From: Pseudomonas asplenii
Lineage (GTDB): Bacteria > Pseudomonadota > Gammaproteobacteria > Pseudomonadales > Pseudomonadaceae
DNA length: 64,000 nt
Assembly (NCBI RefSeq): GCF_001293465.1
Contig: NZ_JSYZ01000002.1
Span: forward strand, 264,566 to 328,565
Direction of reading: 5' to 3'
Shown: positions 20,458-32,461 of the stretch, piece after piece
Numbering within the stretch: position 1 is the first letter of the stretch
Layout: every line of letters starts with the position of its first letter
The notes under the pieces: generated by a model
Told to the model about the DNA's origin: nothing
Seen by the model: the letters and a program-made list of their open reading frames with translations, nothing else
Databases searched by the model: none
Position numbers and translations under genes: made by a program

Positions 20458-22257
20458 CTAACTATCCAACCTGAGCACCGCAAGGAAGGCTTCCTGTGGA
20501 ACTTCCACGTTACCTACTTGCTTCATGCGTTTCTTACCGGCCTTCTGCTTTTCCAACAGCTTGCGCTTACGGCTCACGTCACCACCGTAGCATTTGGCCA
20601 GTACGTTCTTTCTGAGCGCCTTGACGGTTGTCCGCGCCACGATCTGGCCGCCGATGGCAGCCTGGATGGCAACGTCGAACATCTGACGAGGAATCAGTTC
20701 TTTCATTTTTTCGGTCAACGCACGGCCTTTGTAGTGCGCGTTGTCCCGATGCACGATCAACGCCAGGGCGTCGACCTTCTCACCATTGATCAGCACGTCC
20801 AGCTTGACCAGGTTGGCCGACTGGTAGCGATCGAAATGATAGTCCAGCGAAGCATAGCCGCGACTGGTGGATTTGAGACGGTCGAAGAAGTCCAGGACCA
20901 CTTCGTTCATCGGCAGATCGTAGGTGACTTGCACCTGTGAGCCGAGGAACAGCATGTCGTGCTGGATCCCGCGCTTTTCGATACACAATGTAATGACGTT
21001 ACCTAGGTGCTCCTGCGGCACAAGGATGTTGGCCCGTACGATCGGCTCACGCATGTCCTCGATGGCGGACAGGTCCGGAAGCTTGGACGGGTTGTCGACG
21101 TAAATGGTTTCACCGTTCTTGAGCTTGAGCTCGAAGATTACCGTCGGCGCGGTGGTGATCAGGTCCAGGTCGTATTCGCGCTCCAGGCGCTCCTGGATGA
21201 TCTCCATGTGCAGCATGCCGAGGAAGCCGCAACGGAAACCGAAGCCCAGTGCATCCGAACTTTCCGGGGTGTATTGCAGCGAGGAGTCGTTGAGGGTCAG
21301 CTTCTGCAGGGCTTCGCGGAAGTCCTCGAAGTCGTCGGAGCTGACCGGGAACAGGCCGGCATAGACCTGCGGCTGGATACGCTTGAAGCCCGGCAGCACG
21401 TCGACGTCAGGCGTCGAGCTGAGGGTCAGGGTGTCACCGACCGGTGCCCCGTGAATGTCCTTGATGCCGGCGATGATGAAGCCCACCTCGCCCGCCTTCA
21501 GGTCGGCGGTGGCGGTGTGTTTCGGGTTGAAGACGCCGACGCTGTCCACCAGGTGGATCTTGCCGGTCGACTTGACCAGGATCTTGTCGCCCTTCTTCAC
21601 GCGGCCGTGGCGCACACGCACCAGGGACACGACGCCCAGGTAGTTGTCGAACCACGAGTCGATGATCAGCGCCTGCAGCGGATCGTCGATATTGCCTTCC
21701 GGTGCCGGAATGGTGGTCACCAGGCGCTCGAGCACCTCGTCGACCCCCAGGCCGGTCTTGGCACTGCAGGTGACGGCGTCGGTGGCGTCGATCCCGATGA
21801 TCTTCTCGATCTCTTCCTTCACCCGCTCCGGCTCGGCCTGCGGCAGGTCGATCTTGTTCAGGACCGGCATGACTTCCAGGCCCTGCTCGATCGCCGTGTA
21901 GCAGTTGGCCACGGACTGGGCTTCGACACCCTGGCCGGCGTCGACCACCAGCAAGGCACCTTCACAGGCCGCCAGGGAACGGCTGACTTCGTAGGTGAAG
22001 TCGACGTGACCCGGGGTATCGATAAAGTTCAGCTGGTAGGTGATGCCGTCTTTGGCCTTGTAGTACAGGGTAACGCTGTGGGCCTTGATGGTGATCCCGC
22101 GCTCGCGCTCGAGGTCCATGGAATCCAGCACCTGCGCTTCCATCTCGCGCTCGGCCAGGCCGCCGCAGATCTGGATGAAGCGATCGGCCAGAGTCGACTT
22201 GCCATGGTCAATGTGGGCGATGATGGAGAAATTGCGGATATGACTCAAATCACTCAC
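20458..22257 (-). CDS. lepA: Elongation factor 4 (LepA)
   Basis: The 599-residue translational GTPase has the P-loop AHIDHGKST (14-22), DTPGH, NKIDLP and the LepA-specific C-terminal domain. It acts in translation initiation and back-translocation on the ribosome. In remembered Pseudomonas genomes mucD lies directly upstream; here the upstream gene is lptG, separated by a terminator. Confidence 0.97.
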   Translation of the reverse strand: MSDLSHIRNFSIIAHIDHGKSTLADRFIQICGGLAEREMEAQVLDSMDLERERGITIKAHSVTLYYKAKDGITYQLNFIDTPGHVDFTYEVSRSLAACEGALLVVDAGQGVEAQSVANCYTAIEQGLEVMPVLNKIDLPQAEPERVKEEIEKIIGIDATDAVTCSAKTGLGVDEVLERLVTTIPAPEGNIDDPLQALIIDSWFDNYLGVVSLVRVRHGRVKKGDKILVKSTGKIHLVDSVGVFNPKHTATADLKAGEVGFIIAGIKDIHGAPVGDTLTLSSTPDVDVLPGFKRIQPQVYAGLFPVSSDDFEDFREALQKLTLNDSSLQYTPESSDALGFGFRCGFLGMLHMEIIQERLEREYDLDLITTAPTVIFELKLKNGETIYVDNPSKLPDLSAIEDMREPIVRANILVPQEHLGNVITLCIEKRGIQHDMLFLGSQVQVTYDLPMNEVVLDFFDRLKSTSRGYASLDYHFDRYQSANLVKLDVLINGEKVDALALIVHRDNAHYKGRALTEKMKELIPRQMFDVAIQAAIGGQIVARTTVKALRKNVLAKCYGGDVSRKRKLLEKQKAGKKRMKQVGNVEVPQEAFLAVLRLDS

Positions 22258-22365
22258 GGGTCAACACTCAAAAAGGTTGCAGGCAGACTGCCCGCCGAAA
22301 AATAGCCGGGAATTGTACCTGATGCGCAAGCAAGGCGTCACGTCAACCGGCGGGGCGACAGGTAC

Positions 22366-22399
22366 AAAAAAGCCCCTGCCGGTCGGCAGAGGCTTTTTT
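22366..22399 (-). terminator. Terminator between lptG and lepA
   Basis: AAAAAAGCC-CCTGCCG, loop GT, CGGCAG-AGGCTTTTTT forms a hairpin with A- and T-runs on both sides, so it can work in either direction. It separates lptFG transcription from lepA, which needs its own promoter in the 109 bases upstream of its ATG. Confidence 0.85.
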
Positions 22400-22426
22400 C
22401 GGGCTATCCAGAGCGGTGCGAGGCGT

Positions 22427-23488
22427 CTATCCGGCGCGTCGCAGCAGCCAGAAGCCGGCAATCGCACAGATCCCCGCCGGCACCAGCACCGCGAACAGCG
22501 GCGGGAAGCCGAACACCAGGCTCGACGGGCCGAGCAGGTCCTGGGCGATGCGGAAGGTGAAACCGACCAGCACCCCGGTGAACACCCGCTGACCGAGGGT
22601 CACCGACCGCAGCGGACCGAAGATGAACGAGATAGCCATCAGCACCAGTGCCGCAGTGACCAAAGGTTGCAGGATCTTGACCCAGAACGCCAGCCAGTAG
22701 CGACCGTTGGCCAGCCCCTGGTCCGCCAGGTAGTGGATGTAGCTCCACAGACCACTGATCGAAAGCGCCTCGGGCACCATCACCACGGTGCTCAGCAGGT
22801 TCGGCTGGAGGGACACGCCCCAGGTCTCCTGCGGCGTGTTGATGACTTCGGTGTGATCACCACGGAAATGGGTGGTGGTCACGTCCGTCAGGGTCCAGTG
22901 ATCCTGTTCGAAGCGCGCCAGCTTGGCGAAACTCGAGGATTGCAGGCGCCGCTGGTCGTCGAACTGGTAGCGGGTCACCCCGTAGAGCAGGCCGTTGGGC
23001 TGCACGGCGTTGATATGGATGAACTCGTCACCCTGGCGGTGCCACAAGCCATGCTTGGAACTCTGGGCATCGCCGGAACCCTGGGCCAGCGCCCGGTCGG
23101 CCTGGGCCTTGCTTTCGGTGACCGGCGCCACGTACTCGCCCACCAGCACACCGACGAGCATCAGCACCAGCATGGGCTTCATCACCGCCCAGACGATACG
23201 CCCGATGGACACGCCCGCCGCGCGCATGATGGTCAGTTCGCTGTTGCTGGCCAGGCTGCCCAGGCCGATCAGGCAACCGATCAGCGCGGCCATCGGCAGC
23301 ATGTCGTAGACCCGTCGTGGCGCGGTCAGCAGCACGAAGCTGAGCACGTCGCCCCAGGTGTAGGTATCGCTGATGTTGCCCATCTCGTCGATGAAGGCGA
23401 ACAGCGAGGCCAGGCCGAGGATGATCCCGAGCACGGCCAGGATCGCCATGAACACGGCACTGCCAATGTAGCGGTCGAGCTTAACCAC
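22427..23488 (-). CDS. lptG: LPS export permease LptG
   Basis: The 353-residue YjgP/YjgQ-family protein has six predicted membrane helices (three N-terminal, three C-terminal) around a periplasmic beta-jellyroll. With LptF and the LptB ATPase it extracts lipopolysaccharide from the inner membrane. It overlaps lptF by 8 bases. The order lptF-lptG is standard. Confidence 0.95.
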   Translation of the reverse strand: MVKLDRYIGSAVFMAILAVLGIILGLASLFAFIDEMGNISDTYTWGDVLSFVLLTAPRRVYDMLPMAALIGCLIGLGSLASNSELTIMRAAGVSIGRIVWAVMKPMLVLMLVGVLVGEYVAPVTESKAQADRALAQGSGDAQSSKHGLWHRQGDEFIHINAVQPNGLLYGVTRYQFDDQRRLQSSSFAKLARFEQDHWTLTDVTTTHFRGDHTEVINTPQETWGVSLQPNLLSTVVMVPEALSISGLWSYIHYLADQGLANGRYWLAFWVKILQPLVTAALVLMAISFIFGPLRSVTLGQRVFTGVLVGFTFRIAQDLLGPSSLVFGFPPLFAVLVPAGICAIAGFWLLRRAG

Positions 23489-24599
23489 GAGCCATCTCCT
23501 TCATGCCGCGACGACTCGCCAGCTTCAAACGCAACGGTTCCCAATACAGCAGTCCCAGGCCGATCGCCAGGAACAGCCCATGCACCCACCACAGGCCGAG
23601 CAGCGGCGACAGCTTGCCCTTCTCCAGGGCGCCGCGGGCGGAAATCAGCATGGTCAGGTAGGCCATGTACAGCAGAATCGCCGGCAGCAGCTTGAGGAAG
23701 CGCCCCTGACGCGGATTGACCCGCGACAGCGGCACCGCCATCAGTGTGACGATGAACACCAGCAGCGGCAACGACAGGCGCCATTGCAGCTCGGCAATCG
23801 ACTTGCGCTCACTGCTGCCCCACAGGTCGTGGGTGGCCAGTGCATCGCGGTCGGTCACCTCGTTGCTGATTTCCGGTTTGTCCATCTGTACGCCGTAGGT
23901 GTCGTACTTGATCACCCGGTAGTCGGCCTGCCCCGGGCTGCCGTCATAGCGATAGCCATCCTCCAGGACCAGGAAACGATTGCCGTCCGGCTTGACCTCG
24001 AGGCGGCCATGGTCGGCAACCAGCACCGAGATACCACGGTCCTTCTTGTCCTGGCCCAGGCGCTTCTCGGAAATGAAGACGCCACCCAGATGGGAACGGT
24101 CATCGGAGAGCTTTTCGGTGTAGGTGATGCGCGAACCGTCATTCAATGCCTGGAAGCGCCCCGGCTCCAGGACGTCGAACTCGGTCAGGGCATCCTGCTT
24201 GTTCAGCACCAGTTGAAACTGGTAGGCGCCCTGGGGGGCCAGGGACAGGCTCAGCCAGGCCACCAGCAGCGCCACCAGCAATGCCGGAGCCATGGTCATG
24301 CCGAGCAGCCGCTGCTGGCTCATGCCCGTGGCGGACAACACGGTCATCTCGCTTTCCAGGTACAACCGGCCATAGGCCAGCAGAATCCCGAGGAACAGAC
24401 CCAGTGGCAGGATCAGTTGCAGGAAGCCGGGCAGGCGAAACCCCATGATCAGGAACAACGAACCCGGGTCCAGGGCACCCGAAGCGGCCTGGGCGAGAAA
24501 CTTGACGAAGCGCCCGCTCATGGTGATCACCAGCAGGACGGCGCTGACGGCACTCAATGTAACCAGGACTTCGCGAGACAGATAACGAAAGACGATCAA
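23481..24599 (-). CDS. lptF: LPS export permease LptF
   Basis: The 372-residue YjgP/YjgQ-family partner of LptG shows the same topology: helices near 10-30, 50-75 and 95-120, a jellyroll, and three C-terminal helices. The TTG at 24599 is chosen because GGAG lies 8 bases upstream and it gives the MIVFRYLSREV start seen in P. aeruginosa; a GTG three codons upstream has no room for a ribosome site. It is divergent from pepA. Confidence 0.93.
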   Translation of the reverse strand: MIVFRYLSREVLVTLSAVSAVLLVITMSGRFVKFLAQAASGALDPGSLFLIMGFRLPGFLQLILPLGLFLGILLAYGRLYLESEMTVLSATGMSQQRLLGMTMAPALLVALLVAWLSLSLAPQGAYQFQLVLNKQDALTEFDVLEPGRFQALNDGSRITYTEKLSDDRSHLGGVFISEKRLGQDKKDRGISVLVADHGRLEVKPDGNRFLVLEDGYRYDGSPGQADYRVIKYDTYGVQMDKPEISNEVTDRDALATHDLWGSSERKSIAELQWRLSLPLLVFIVTLMAVPLSRVNPRQGRFLKLLPAILLYMAYLTMLISARGALEKGKLSPLLGLWWVHGLFLAIGLGLLYWEPLRLKLASRRGMKEMARG

Positions 24600-24685
24600 A
24601 CCAGACACTCCAGGGTTGTCAGGCTAAGGCGGCCAAACAAGCAAACAGGGCGGCCTGCACTGCGAGCCACCCGAAAGGATGGCGC

Positions 24686-26369
<1,684 letters not shown>

Positions 26370-26378
26370 CCCTGAGCC

Positions 26379-26412
26379 TGCCGGGCGGCGCCCGTCAACG
26401 CCGCCGCCCGGC
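26379..26412. terminator. GC-rich hairpin between pepA and holC
   Basis: GCCGGGCGGCG and CGCCGCCCGGC form an 11-base-pair stem just after the pepA stop, without a T-run. It may be an attenuator or mRNA stabiliser rather than a full terminator. Confidence 0.45.
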
Positions 26413-26426
26413 CTGCGGAATTCCCC

Positions 26427-26855
26427 ATGACCCAAGTCGACTTCTATATCCTTCCCAGCGCGGATCCCATGGCGCGCCTGGATTTCGCCTGCAAGCTGAC
26501 CGAAAAGGCCTGGCGCCTGGGCCACCGGATCTACCTGCATTGCAGCGATGCCGCGCAGCGCGAGGAACTCGACGCCCGGCTGTGGCGTTTCAAGGGCGAG
26601 AGCTTCGTGCCTCACGGCCCCGCCGAAAGCGAGCCGCAAGGCAGCGTCGTGCTGGGGCTGGGAGACGATCCCGGCCCCCACCAGGACCTGCTGGTCAACC
26701 TGGACAAGCGGGTCCCGCCGTTCGCCTCGCGGTTTGCCCGCATCGCGGAAGTGGTGGTGGAAGACCCGACCATCCGCCAGGCGGCGCGGGAGAGTTTCCG
26801 CTTCTACCGCGAACAGGGCTATCCTCTGCAAGATCACCGTCTACAGCGACTTTGA
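26427..26855 (+). CDS. holC: DNA polymerase III chi subunit
   Basis: The 142-residue HolC protein starts TQVDFYILPS and has the RIYLHC and FVPH segments of the family. Chi links the clamp loader (through psi) to SSB. The genomic position pepA-holC-hypothetical-valS is the conserved gammaproteobacterial order. Confidence 0.92.
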   Translation: MTQVDFYILPSADPMARLDFACKLTEKAWRLGHRIYLHCSDAAQREELDARLWRFKGESFVPHGPAESEPQGSVVLGLGDDPGPHQDLLVNLDKRVPPFASRFARIAEVVVEDPTIRQAARESFRFYREQGYPLQDHRLQRL

Positions 26856-26863
26856 GCAACCCG

Positions 26864-27310
26864 ATGGACACTCCAAGACAATCACAAAAGGCCGCTCCCC
26901 TGCTGGACGAGCTCGAGTCGATCCGCAAGCTGCTGGGTGACGAAACCCTGCAACCGCCGCTGCTGACCGAAACCGTCCCTGCCGAAGGGCAGATTCCGCT
27001 GCTGTTCGACATGGTGGGCAGCAAGAGCAGGACCGAAGTTCAGGTCGAGACCACCAGGGTCGAGGCTCCAATCGAAGCCGACAGACCGGCCGTCACCCAG
27101 CCCGCACCGACGCCCGGGCCGGCGACCGCCGCCGAACCTGCCCGTGGCAGGAACCAGGATGCCCTGCTGCATCTGGACAGCGAACTGCGTGCCGCCGCAC
27201 AACTGATCATGCAGGATGTGATCGACGATTTTGCGCCGCATATCGAGGCCGAGATCAAGCGCCGCCTGGACGCCCGGATGGAGCGCCTGCTCAGCCAGTA
27301 CCCTTCCTGA
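26864..27310 (+). CDS. Hypothetical protein between holC and valS
   Basis: The 148-residue protein starts at MDTPRQSQ, 8 bases after the holC stop. It has an N-terminal helical segment (LLDELESIRKLLGD), a Pro/Ala-rich linker (about 60-100) and a C-terminal charged helix ending in a long amphipathic stretch (IEAEIKRRLDARMERLL). A homologue sits in the same place in P. aeruginosa. No function is known. Low complexity in the middle suggests a disordered linker. Confidence 0.75.
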   Translation: MDTPRQSQKAAPLLDELESIRKLLGDETLQPPLLTETVPAEGQIPLLFDMVGSKSRTEVQVETTRVEAPIEADRPAVTQPAPTPGPATAAEPARGRNQDALLHLDSELRAAAQLIMQDVIDDFAPHIEAEIKRRLDARMERLLSQYPS

Positions 27311-27342
27311 AATGAGGTCTACGCCCCGCGCCATATCCCCGT

Positions 27343-27348
27343 TATACT
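27343..27348 (+). promoter_or_regulatory. Candidate valS -10 box
   Basis: TATACT lies 42 bases before the valS ATG in the 79-base gap after the upstream gene. The -35 is not obvious, so this is a suggestion only. Confidence 0.4.
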
Positions 27349-27389
27349 TGCCGGCTTTCCTGAATTAATGCCTAAGGGTCCCGCCGCGC

Positions 27390-30236
27390 ATGGATAAGAC
27401 CTACCAGCCGCACGCCATTGAAACTTCCTGGTACCAGACCTGGGAGTCCGAGAACTACTTCGCCCCGCAGGGCGCGGGTGACTCCTACACCATCATGATC
27501 CCGCCGCCGAACGTCACCGGCAGCCTGCACATGGGCCACGGCTTCAACAATGCGATCATGGACGCGCTGATCCGTTTCCGCCGCATGCAGGGCCGCAACA
27601 CCCTGTGGCAGCCGGGCACCGACCACGCGGGTATCGCCACCCAGATGCTGGTGGAGCGCCAGCTCGAAGCCCAGGGCCAGAACCGCCACGACCTGGGGCG
27701 CGAGAAGTTCCTGGAGAAGGTCTGGGAATGGAAGGAGCAGTCCGGCGGCAACATCAGCCGGCAGATCCGGCGCCTGGGTTCGTCGGTGGACTGGAGCCGC
27801 GAGCGCTTCACCATGGATGACGGTCTCTCCGAGGCGGTCAAGGAAGCCTTCGTGCGCCTGCACGAGGATGGACTGATCTACCGCGGCAAGCGTCTGGTCA
27901 ACTGGGACACCAAGCTGCACACGGCCATTTCCGACCTCGAGGTGGAAAACCACGACGAGAAGGGTTTCCTGTGGAACCTGCGCTACCCGCTGGCTGACGG
28001 AGCCCGTACCGCCGAAGGCCTGGACCACCTGATCGTCGCCACCACCCGCCCGGAAACCATGCTCGGCGACTCCGCCGTTGCGGTGAACCCGAACGACGAG
28101 CGCTACAAGGCCCTGATCGGCAAATTCGTCGAGCTGCCACTGGTTGGCCGTCGCATCCCGATCATCGCCGACGACTACTGCGACCCCGAATTCGGCACCG
28201 GTTGCGTGAAGATCACCCCGGCCCACGACTTCAACGACTATGAAGTCGGCAAGCGCCACAACCTGCCGCTGCTGAACATCTTCGACAAGAACGCCAGCGT
28301 CCTGCCGGCCTGCCAGGTGTTCAACCTCGACGGCACGCTGAACGAAAGCATCGACGGCAAGATCCCGGCGCAATACGTCGGCCTCGACCGCTTCGAGGCG
28401 CGCAAGCAGATCGTCGCCGACTTCGACGCCGCGGGCCTCCTGGTCAGCATCGACGATCACGCCCTGAAGGTGCCGAAGGGCGACCGTTCCGGCACCGTCA
28501 TCGAGCCCTGGCTGACCGACCAATGGTACGTGTCGACCAAGCCGCTGGCCGAACCGGCCATTGCCGCCGTGGAGGACGGCCGCATCGCCTTCGTGCCCAA
28601 GCAGTACGAAAACATGTACTTCTCCTGGATGCGCGATATCCAGGACTGGTGCATCAGCCGCCAGCTGTGGTGGGGCCACCGGATTCCGGCCTGGTACGAC
28701 GAGTCGGGCAAGGTCTATGTCGGCCGCGACGAAGCCGAAGTGCGTGCCAAGCACAACCTCGGCGCGGACATCGCCCTGCAGCAGGACAACGACGTTCTCG
28801 ACACCTGGTTCAGTTCGGGCCTGTGGACCTTCTCCACCCTGGGCTGGCCGGAGCAGACCGAGTTCCTCAAGACCTTCCACCCCACCGACGTGCTGGTGAC
28901 CGGCTTCGACATCATTTTCTTCTGGGTCGCCCGGATGATCATGCTGACCATGCACTTGGTGAAGAACGAGGACGGCACCTCGCAGGTTCCGTTCAAGACC
29001 GTCTACGTCCACGGCCTGGTGCGCGACGGCCAGGGCCAGAAGATGTCCAAGTCCAAGGGCAACGTTCTCGACCCGCTGGACATCATCGACGGTATCGAGC
29101 TCGAGGCGCTGGTGCAGAAGCGCACCACCGGTCTGATGCAGCCCAAGCTGCAGAAAGCCATCGAGAAGCAGACCCGCGCCGAGTTCGCCGAGGGCATCGC
29201 CAGCTATGGCACCGACGCCCTGCGCTTCACCTTCTGCTCGCTGGCGTCCACCGGTCGCGACATCAAGTTCGACATGGGCCGCGTCGAAGGCTACCGCAAC
29301 TTCTGCAACAAGATCTGGAACGCCGCCCGCTACGTGCTCGACAAGGGCGAGGACTGCGGCCAGAACGGCGAGGCCTACGAGCTGTCGCTGGCTGATCGCT
29401 GGATCATCTCGCAACTGCAGCGTACCGAAGCCGAAGTGACCCGCCAGCTCGACCAGTTCCGTTTCGACCTGGCCGCCCAGGCGCTCTACGAGTTCATCTG
29501 GAACCAGTACTGCGACTGGTACCTGGAACTGTCCAAGCCGGTGCTGTGGGACGAGAATGCGCCGGTCGAGCGCCAGCGCGGCACCCGTCGCACCCTGGTG
29601 CGCGTACTGGAAGTGGCCCTGCGCCTGGCTCACCCGTTCATGCCGTTCATCACCGAGGAAATCTGGCAGCGCCTGGCGCCGCTGGTCGGTGCCGAAGGCA
29701 GGACCATCATGCTGCAACCGTGGCCGGTGGCGAACGAGGAGCGCATCGACCAGGCGGCCGAAGGCGATATCGAATGGCTCAAGGGGCTGATGCTCGGCGT
29801 GCGCAACATCCGCGCCGAAATGAACATCGGTCCGGGCAAGCCGCTGGCACTGTTCCTCAACAACGCCGGTGCCGAAGACCAGCGTCGCCTGAAGGAAAAC
29901 GAGGCACTGCTGAAGAAGCTGGCCAAGCTCGAATCGATCACCGTGCTGGCCGCCGGCGAAGAAGCACCCCTGTCCGCCACCGCCCTGGTCGGCGAGATGG
30001 AAGTGCTGGTGCCCATGGCCGGGCTGATCGACAAGGGCGCCGAACTGGCTCGCCTGGACAAGGAAATCCAGCGCCTGCAGGGCGAAGTCCAGCGCGTCGG
30101 CGGCAAGCTGTCGAACGCCGCATTCGTCGACAAGGCTCCGGCTGAAGTCATCGAGAAGGAGCGCGCCAAGCTCGCCGAAGCCGAACAGGCCCTGGGCAAG
30201 CTGGCCGAGCAGCACGCCCGGATCTCCAGCCTGTAA
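27390..30236 (+). CDS. valS: Valyl-tRNA synthetase
   Basis: The 948-residue class I synthetase has the HIGH motif as HMGH (residues 47-50) and KMSKS at 551-555. The CP1 editing domain, the anticodon-binding domain and a C-terminal coiled coil (about 880-948, rich in K/E/L) are all present. It charges tRNA-Val in the cytoplasm. The gene ends at a strong terminator. Confidence 0.98.
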   Translation: MDKTYQPHAIETSWYQTWESENYFAPQGAGDSYTIMIPPPNVTGSLHMGHGFNNAIMDALIRFRRMQGRNTLWQPGTDHAGIATQMLVERQLEAQGQNRHDLGREKFLEKVWEWKEQSGGNISRQIRRLGSSVDWSRERFTMDDGLSEAVKEAFVRLHEDGLIYRGKRLVNWDTKLHTAISDLEVENHDEKGFLWNLRYPLADGARTAEGLDHLIVATTRPETMLGDSAVAVNPNDERYKALIGKFVELPLVGRRIPIIADDYCDPEFGTGCVKITPAHDFNDYEVGKRHNLPLLNIFDKNASVLPACQVFNLDGTLNESIDGKIPAQYVGLDRFEARKQIVADFDAAGLLVSIDDHALKVPKGDRSGTVIEPWLTDQWYVSTKPLAEPAIAAVEDGRIAFVPKQYENMYFSWMRDIQDWCISRQLWWGHRIPAWYDESGKVYVGRDEAEVRAKHNLGADIALQQDNDVLDTWFSSGLWTFSTLGWPEQTEFLKTFHPTDVLVTGFDIIFFWVARMIMLTMHLVKNEDGTSQVPFKTVYVHGLVRDGQGQKMSKSKGNVLDPLDIIDGIELEALVQKRTTGLMQPKLQKAIEKQTRAEFAEGIASYGTDALRFTFCSLASTGRDIKFDMGRVEGYRNFCNKIWNAARYVLDKGEDCGQNGEAYELSLADRWIISQLQRTEAEVTRQLDQFRFDLAAQALYEFIWNQYCDWYLELSKPVLWDENAPVERQRGTRRTLVRVLEVALRLAHPFMPFITEEIWQRLAPLVGAEGRTIMLQPWPVANEERIDQAAEGDIEWLKGLMLGVRNIRAEMNIGPGKPLALFLNNAGAEDQRRLKENEALLKKLAKLESITVLAAGEEAPLSATALVGEMEVLVPMAGLIDKGAELARLDKEIQRLQGEVQRVGGKLSNAAFVDKAPAEVIEKERAKLAEAEQALGKLAEQHARISSL

Positions 30237-30252
30237 GGGTGTCGGGCAATGG

Positions 30253-30281
30253 AAAAGGGAGGCCTTCGGGCCTCCTTTTTT
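30253..30281 (+). terminator. valS terminator
   Basis: GGAGGCC, a TTCG tetraloop, GGCCTCC and six T residues form a classic rho-independent terminator, with an A-run upstream. Confidence 0.95.
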
Positions 30282-30496
30282 GTCTGCGCTGTCCCTCGCG
30301 CAGCACACGGCGGAGCGCCCTCACGGCCGTGCAAGGTAGCGAGAAGGATTGCGCCGGTCCAAAATAGTGCGCAATTGTTCTAGACTTTCCGCACCCGAAG
30401 CAGAATAAAATCTCGAAAAAGCCATTTTATCGAGTATTCCTCTCAAATTTTTCTACAGGCTTGCCATCTTTCACCCCACTGGTTAGGGTTGGAAGC
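30282..30496 (+). promoter_or_regulatory. leuA upstream region
   Basis: These 215 bases hold no protein gene. They contain an AT-rich part with a CTCGAAAAA/TTTTATCGAG hairpin (30412-30434) and a TTGTTC/AGAATA-like set of boxes near 30376-30408 with unconvincing spacing. Transcription of leuA most likely starts here. Confidence 0.4.
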
Positions 30497-30574
30497 ATGA
30501 AAACGTCCCATACCCTCATTCAGCGTCGTCAACACCGCAGTCTCTGCCTCGTCAGCGCACGACTGCCGGGCTGA
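30497..30574 (+). CDS. Possible leuA leader peptide (25 aa)
   Basis: A short frame [16 protein letters not shown]... ends with TGA at 30572-30574 and is preceded by GGTTGGAAGC. It has four Leu, one Ile and one Val among 25 residues, three of them in a LCLV cluster. Downstream, GCCT-N7-AGGC followed by TTTTT (about 30580-30605) could be an attenuator. This layout fits translation-coupled control of leuA by branched-chain amino acids, but the Leu codons are not consecutive and the hairpin is weak. Confidence 0.4.
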   Translation: MKTSHTLIQRRQHRSLCLVSARLPG

Positions 30575-30662
30575 ATCGCGGTGCCTCATCCCCAGGCTTT
30601 TTCCTGACAACGCTACACCGGCTGGCCGCCTCTTTTCGGCCCTGACAAACAAGGAATTCCCC

Positions 30663-32345
30663 ATGAGCATGCTCAAAGATCCGTCTTCGAAATACCGTCC
30701 ATTCCCGGTGATCAACCTCCCTGACCGCACCTGGCCGTCGAAAACCATCACTGCCGCGCCGATCTGGTGCAGTTCCGACCTGCGCGACGGCAACCAGTCG
30801 CTGATCGAGCCGATGGACTCGGCGAAAAAACTGCGTTTCTGGAAAACCCTGGTCAGCGTCGGCGTCAAGGAAATCGAGGCGTCCTTCCCGGCCGCATCGC
30901 AGACCGACTTCGACTTCGTGCGTACCCTGATCGAAGACGGCCATATCCCGGACGACACTACCATCCAGGTGCTCACCCAGGCCCGTGAAGACCTGATCGC
31001 CCGCACCTTCGAATCCCTGCGCGGCGCCAAGAAGGCCATCGTGCACCTGTACAACGCCACCAGCCCGTCGTTCCGCCGCATCGTCTTCAACCAGGACAAG
31101 CAGGGCGTGAAGGATATCGCGGTGAACGCGGCCAAACTGTTCGTCAAGTACGCCGCCCAGCAGCCGGAAACCCAGTGGCAGTTCGAATACTCCCCGGAAA
31201 CCTTCAGCGCCACCGAGCTGGAGTTCGCCAAGGAAGTCTGCGACGCCGTGGTCGAGGTGTGGAACGCGACCCCCGAGAACAAGGTGATCCTCAACCTGCC
31301 CGCCACCGTCGAAGTGGCCACGCCGAACGTCTACGCCGACCAGATCGAGTGGTTCCACCGCAACATCAACCGTCGTGACAGCGTGATTATCAGCCTGCAC
31401 ACCCACAACGACCGTGGTACCGGCGTAGCCGCCACCGAGCTGGGCCTGATGGCCGGCGCCGACCGTGTCGAAGGCTGCCTGTTCGGCAACGGCGAGCGTA
31501 CCGGTAACGTCGACCTGGTGACCGTGGCCCTGAACATGTACACCCAGGGTCTCGACCCGCAACTGGATTTCTCCGACATCGACGGTGTGCGCAAGGTGGT
31601 CGAGGAGTGCAACCAGATTCCGGTGCACCCACGTCATCCCTATGTCGGCGACCTGGTTCACACCGCGTTCTCCGGCTCGCACCAGGATGCGATCCGCAAG
31701 GGCTTCGCCCAGCAGCAGGCGGACGCCCTGTGGGAAGTACCGTACCTGCCGATCGACCCGGCCGACATCGGCCGCAGCTACGAAGCGGTGATCCGCGTCA
31801 ACAGCCAGTCGGGCAAGGGCGGTATCGCCTACCTGCTGGAGCAGGAGTACGGCATCAGCCTGCCACGTCGCATGCAGATCGAATTCAGCCAGGTGGTACA
31901 GCGCGAAACCGATCGCCTGGGCCTGGAAATGACCGCCCAGCAGATCCACGCCCTGCTCCACAGCGAGTACCTGCAGGCCAACACCCCGTATGCGCTGGTC
32001 AGCCATCGCCTGCAGGAAGAGAACGGCAACAGCAGCGTCGAAGTCGAAGTGGCGAGCAAGGGCCAGGGCGAGACTAACCTGCACTGGCGCGGCAAGGGCA
32101 ATGGCGCCCTGGAAGCCCTGGTGGCCGGCCTGCCGGTCCCGGTGGAGATCATGGACTACAACGAGCACGCCATCGGCGCGGGCACCAACGCCAAGGCTGC
32201 GGCCTACATCGAGCTGCGTGTGAACGGTGAACGTGCGGTGCACGGCGTGGGTATCGATGAAAACATCACCACGGCCAGCTTCAAGGCGGTGTTCAGCGCC
32301 CTGAACCGCTCGCTGAGCCAGTCGACCGCGAGCAAGGCCGCGTAA
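30663..32345 (+). CDS. leuA: 2-Isopropylmalate synthase
   Basis: The 560-residue enzyme is of the long type shared with actinobacteria and Pseudomonas (about 560 residues). It condenses acetyl-CoA and 2-ketoisovalerate, the first committed step of leucine synthesis. Seen are the catalytic barrel with [11 protein letters not shown], the metal-binding SLHTHND motif and GNGERTGN, then the C-terminal LeuA dimer domain (about 430-555) that binds leucine for feedback inhibition. Start ATG is preceded by AAGGAATTCCCC. Confidence 0.97.
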   Translation: MSMLKDPSSKYRPFPVINLPDRTWPSKTITAAPIWCSSDLRDGNQSLIEPMDSAKKLRFWKTLVSVGVKEIEASFPAASQTDFDFVRTLIEDGHIPDDTTIQVLTQAREDLIARTFESLRGAKKAIVHLYNATSPSFRRIVFNQDKQGVKDIAVNAAKLFVKYAAQQPETQWQFEYSPETFSATELEFAKEVCDAVVEVWNATPENKVILNLPATVEVATPNVYADQIEWFHRNINRRDSVIISLHTHNDRGTGVAATELGLMAGADRVEGCLFGNGERTGNVDLVTVALNMYTQGLDPQLDFSDIDGVRKVVEECNQIPVHPRHPYVGDLVHTAFSGSHQDAIRKGFAQQQADALWEVPYLPIDPADIGRSYEAVIRVNSQSGKGGIAYLLEQEYGISLPRRMQIEFSQVVQRETDRLGLEMTAQQIHALLHSEYLQANTPYALVSHRLQEENGNSSVEVEVASKGQGETNLHWRGKGNGALEALVAGLPVPVEIMDYNEHAIGAGTNAKAAAYIELRVNGERAVHGVGIDENITTASFKAVFSALNRSLSQSTASKAA

Positions 32346-32364
32346 GCGTCCGTCGCGATAAAGG

Positions 32365-32403
32365 AAAGAGGCCCCGGGGTGAACACCTCGGGGCCTCTTT
32401 CTT
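32365..32403 (+). terminator. leuA terminator
   Basis: AAAGAGGCCCCG and CGGGGCCTCTTT form a 12-base-pair stem with further inner pairing, followed by T-rich sequence. It can function in both directions. Confidence 0.9.
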
Positions 32404-32419
32404 TCTGGAGCTTGTGTTC

Positions 32420-32450
32420 AGTTCAAGGGCCCATTCGCGGGCAAGCCTGC
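32420..32450. repeat. Partial REP-like sequence
   Basis: CCATTCGCGGGCAAGCCTGCC resembles one arm of the Pseudomonas REP core seen elsewhere in the window. It lies between the leuA terminator and the omega-amidase gene. Confidence 0.4.
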
Positions 32451-32461
32451 CGACCACCGAA

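Noticed and set aside
22277..23695. 472-codon frame opposite lptG
   Set aside because: Antisense shadow; lptG and lptF are certain from family features and overlap.
27372..30308. 978-codon open frame opposite valS
   Set aside because: Same antisense effect over valS, with no ribosome site and no recognisable domain.
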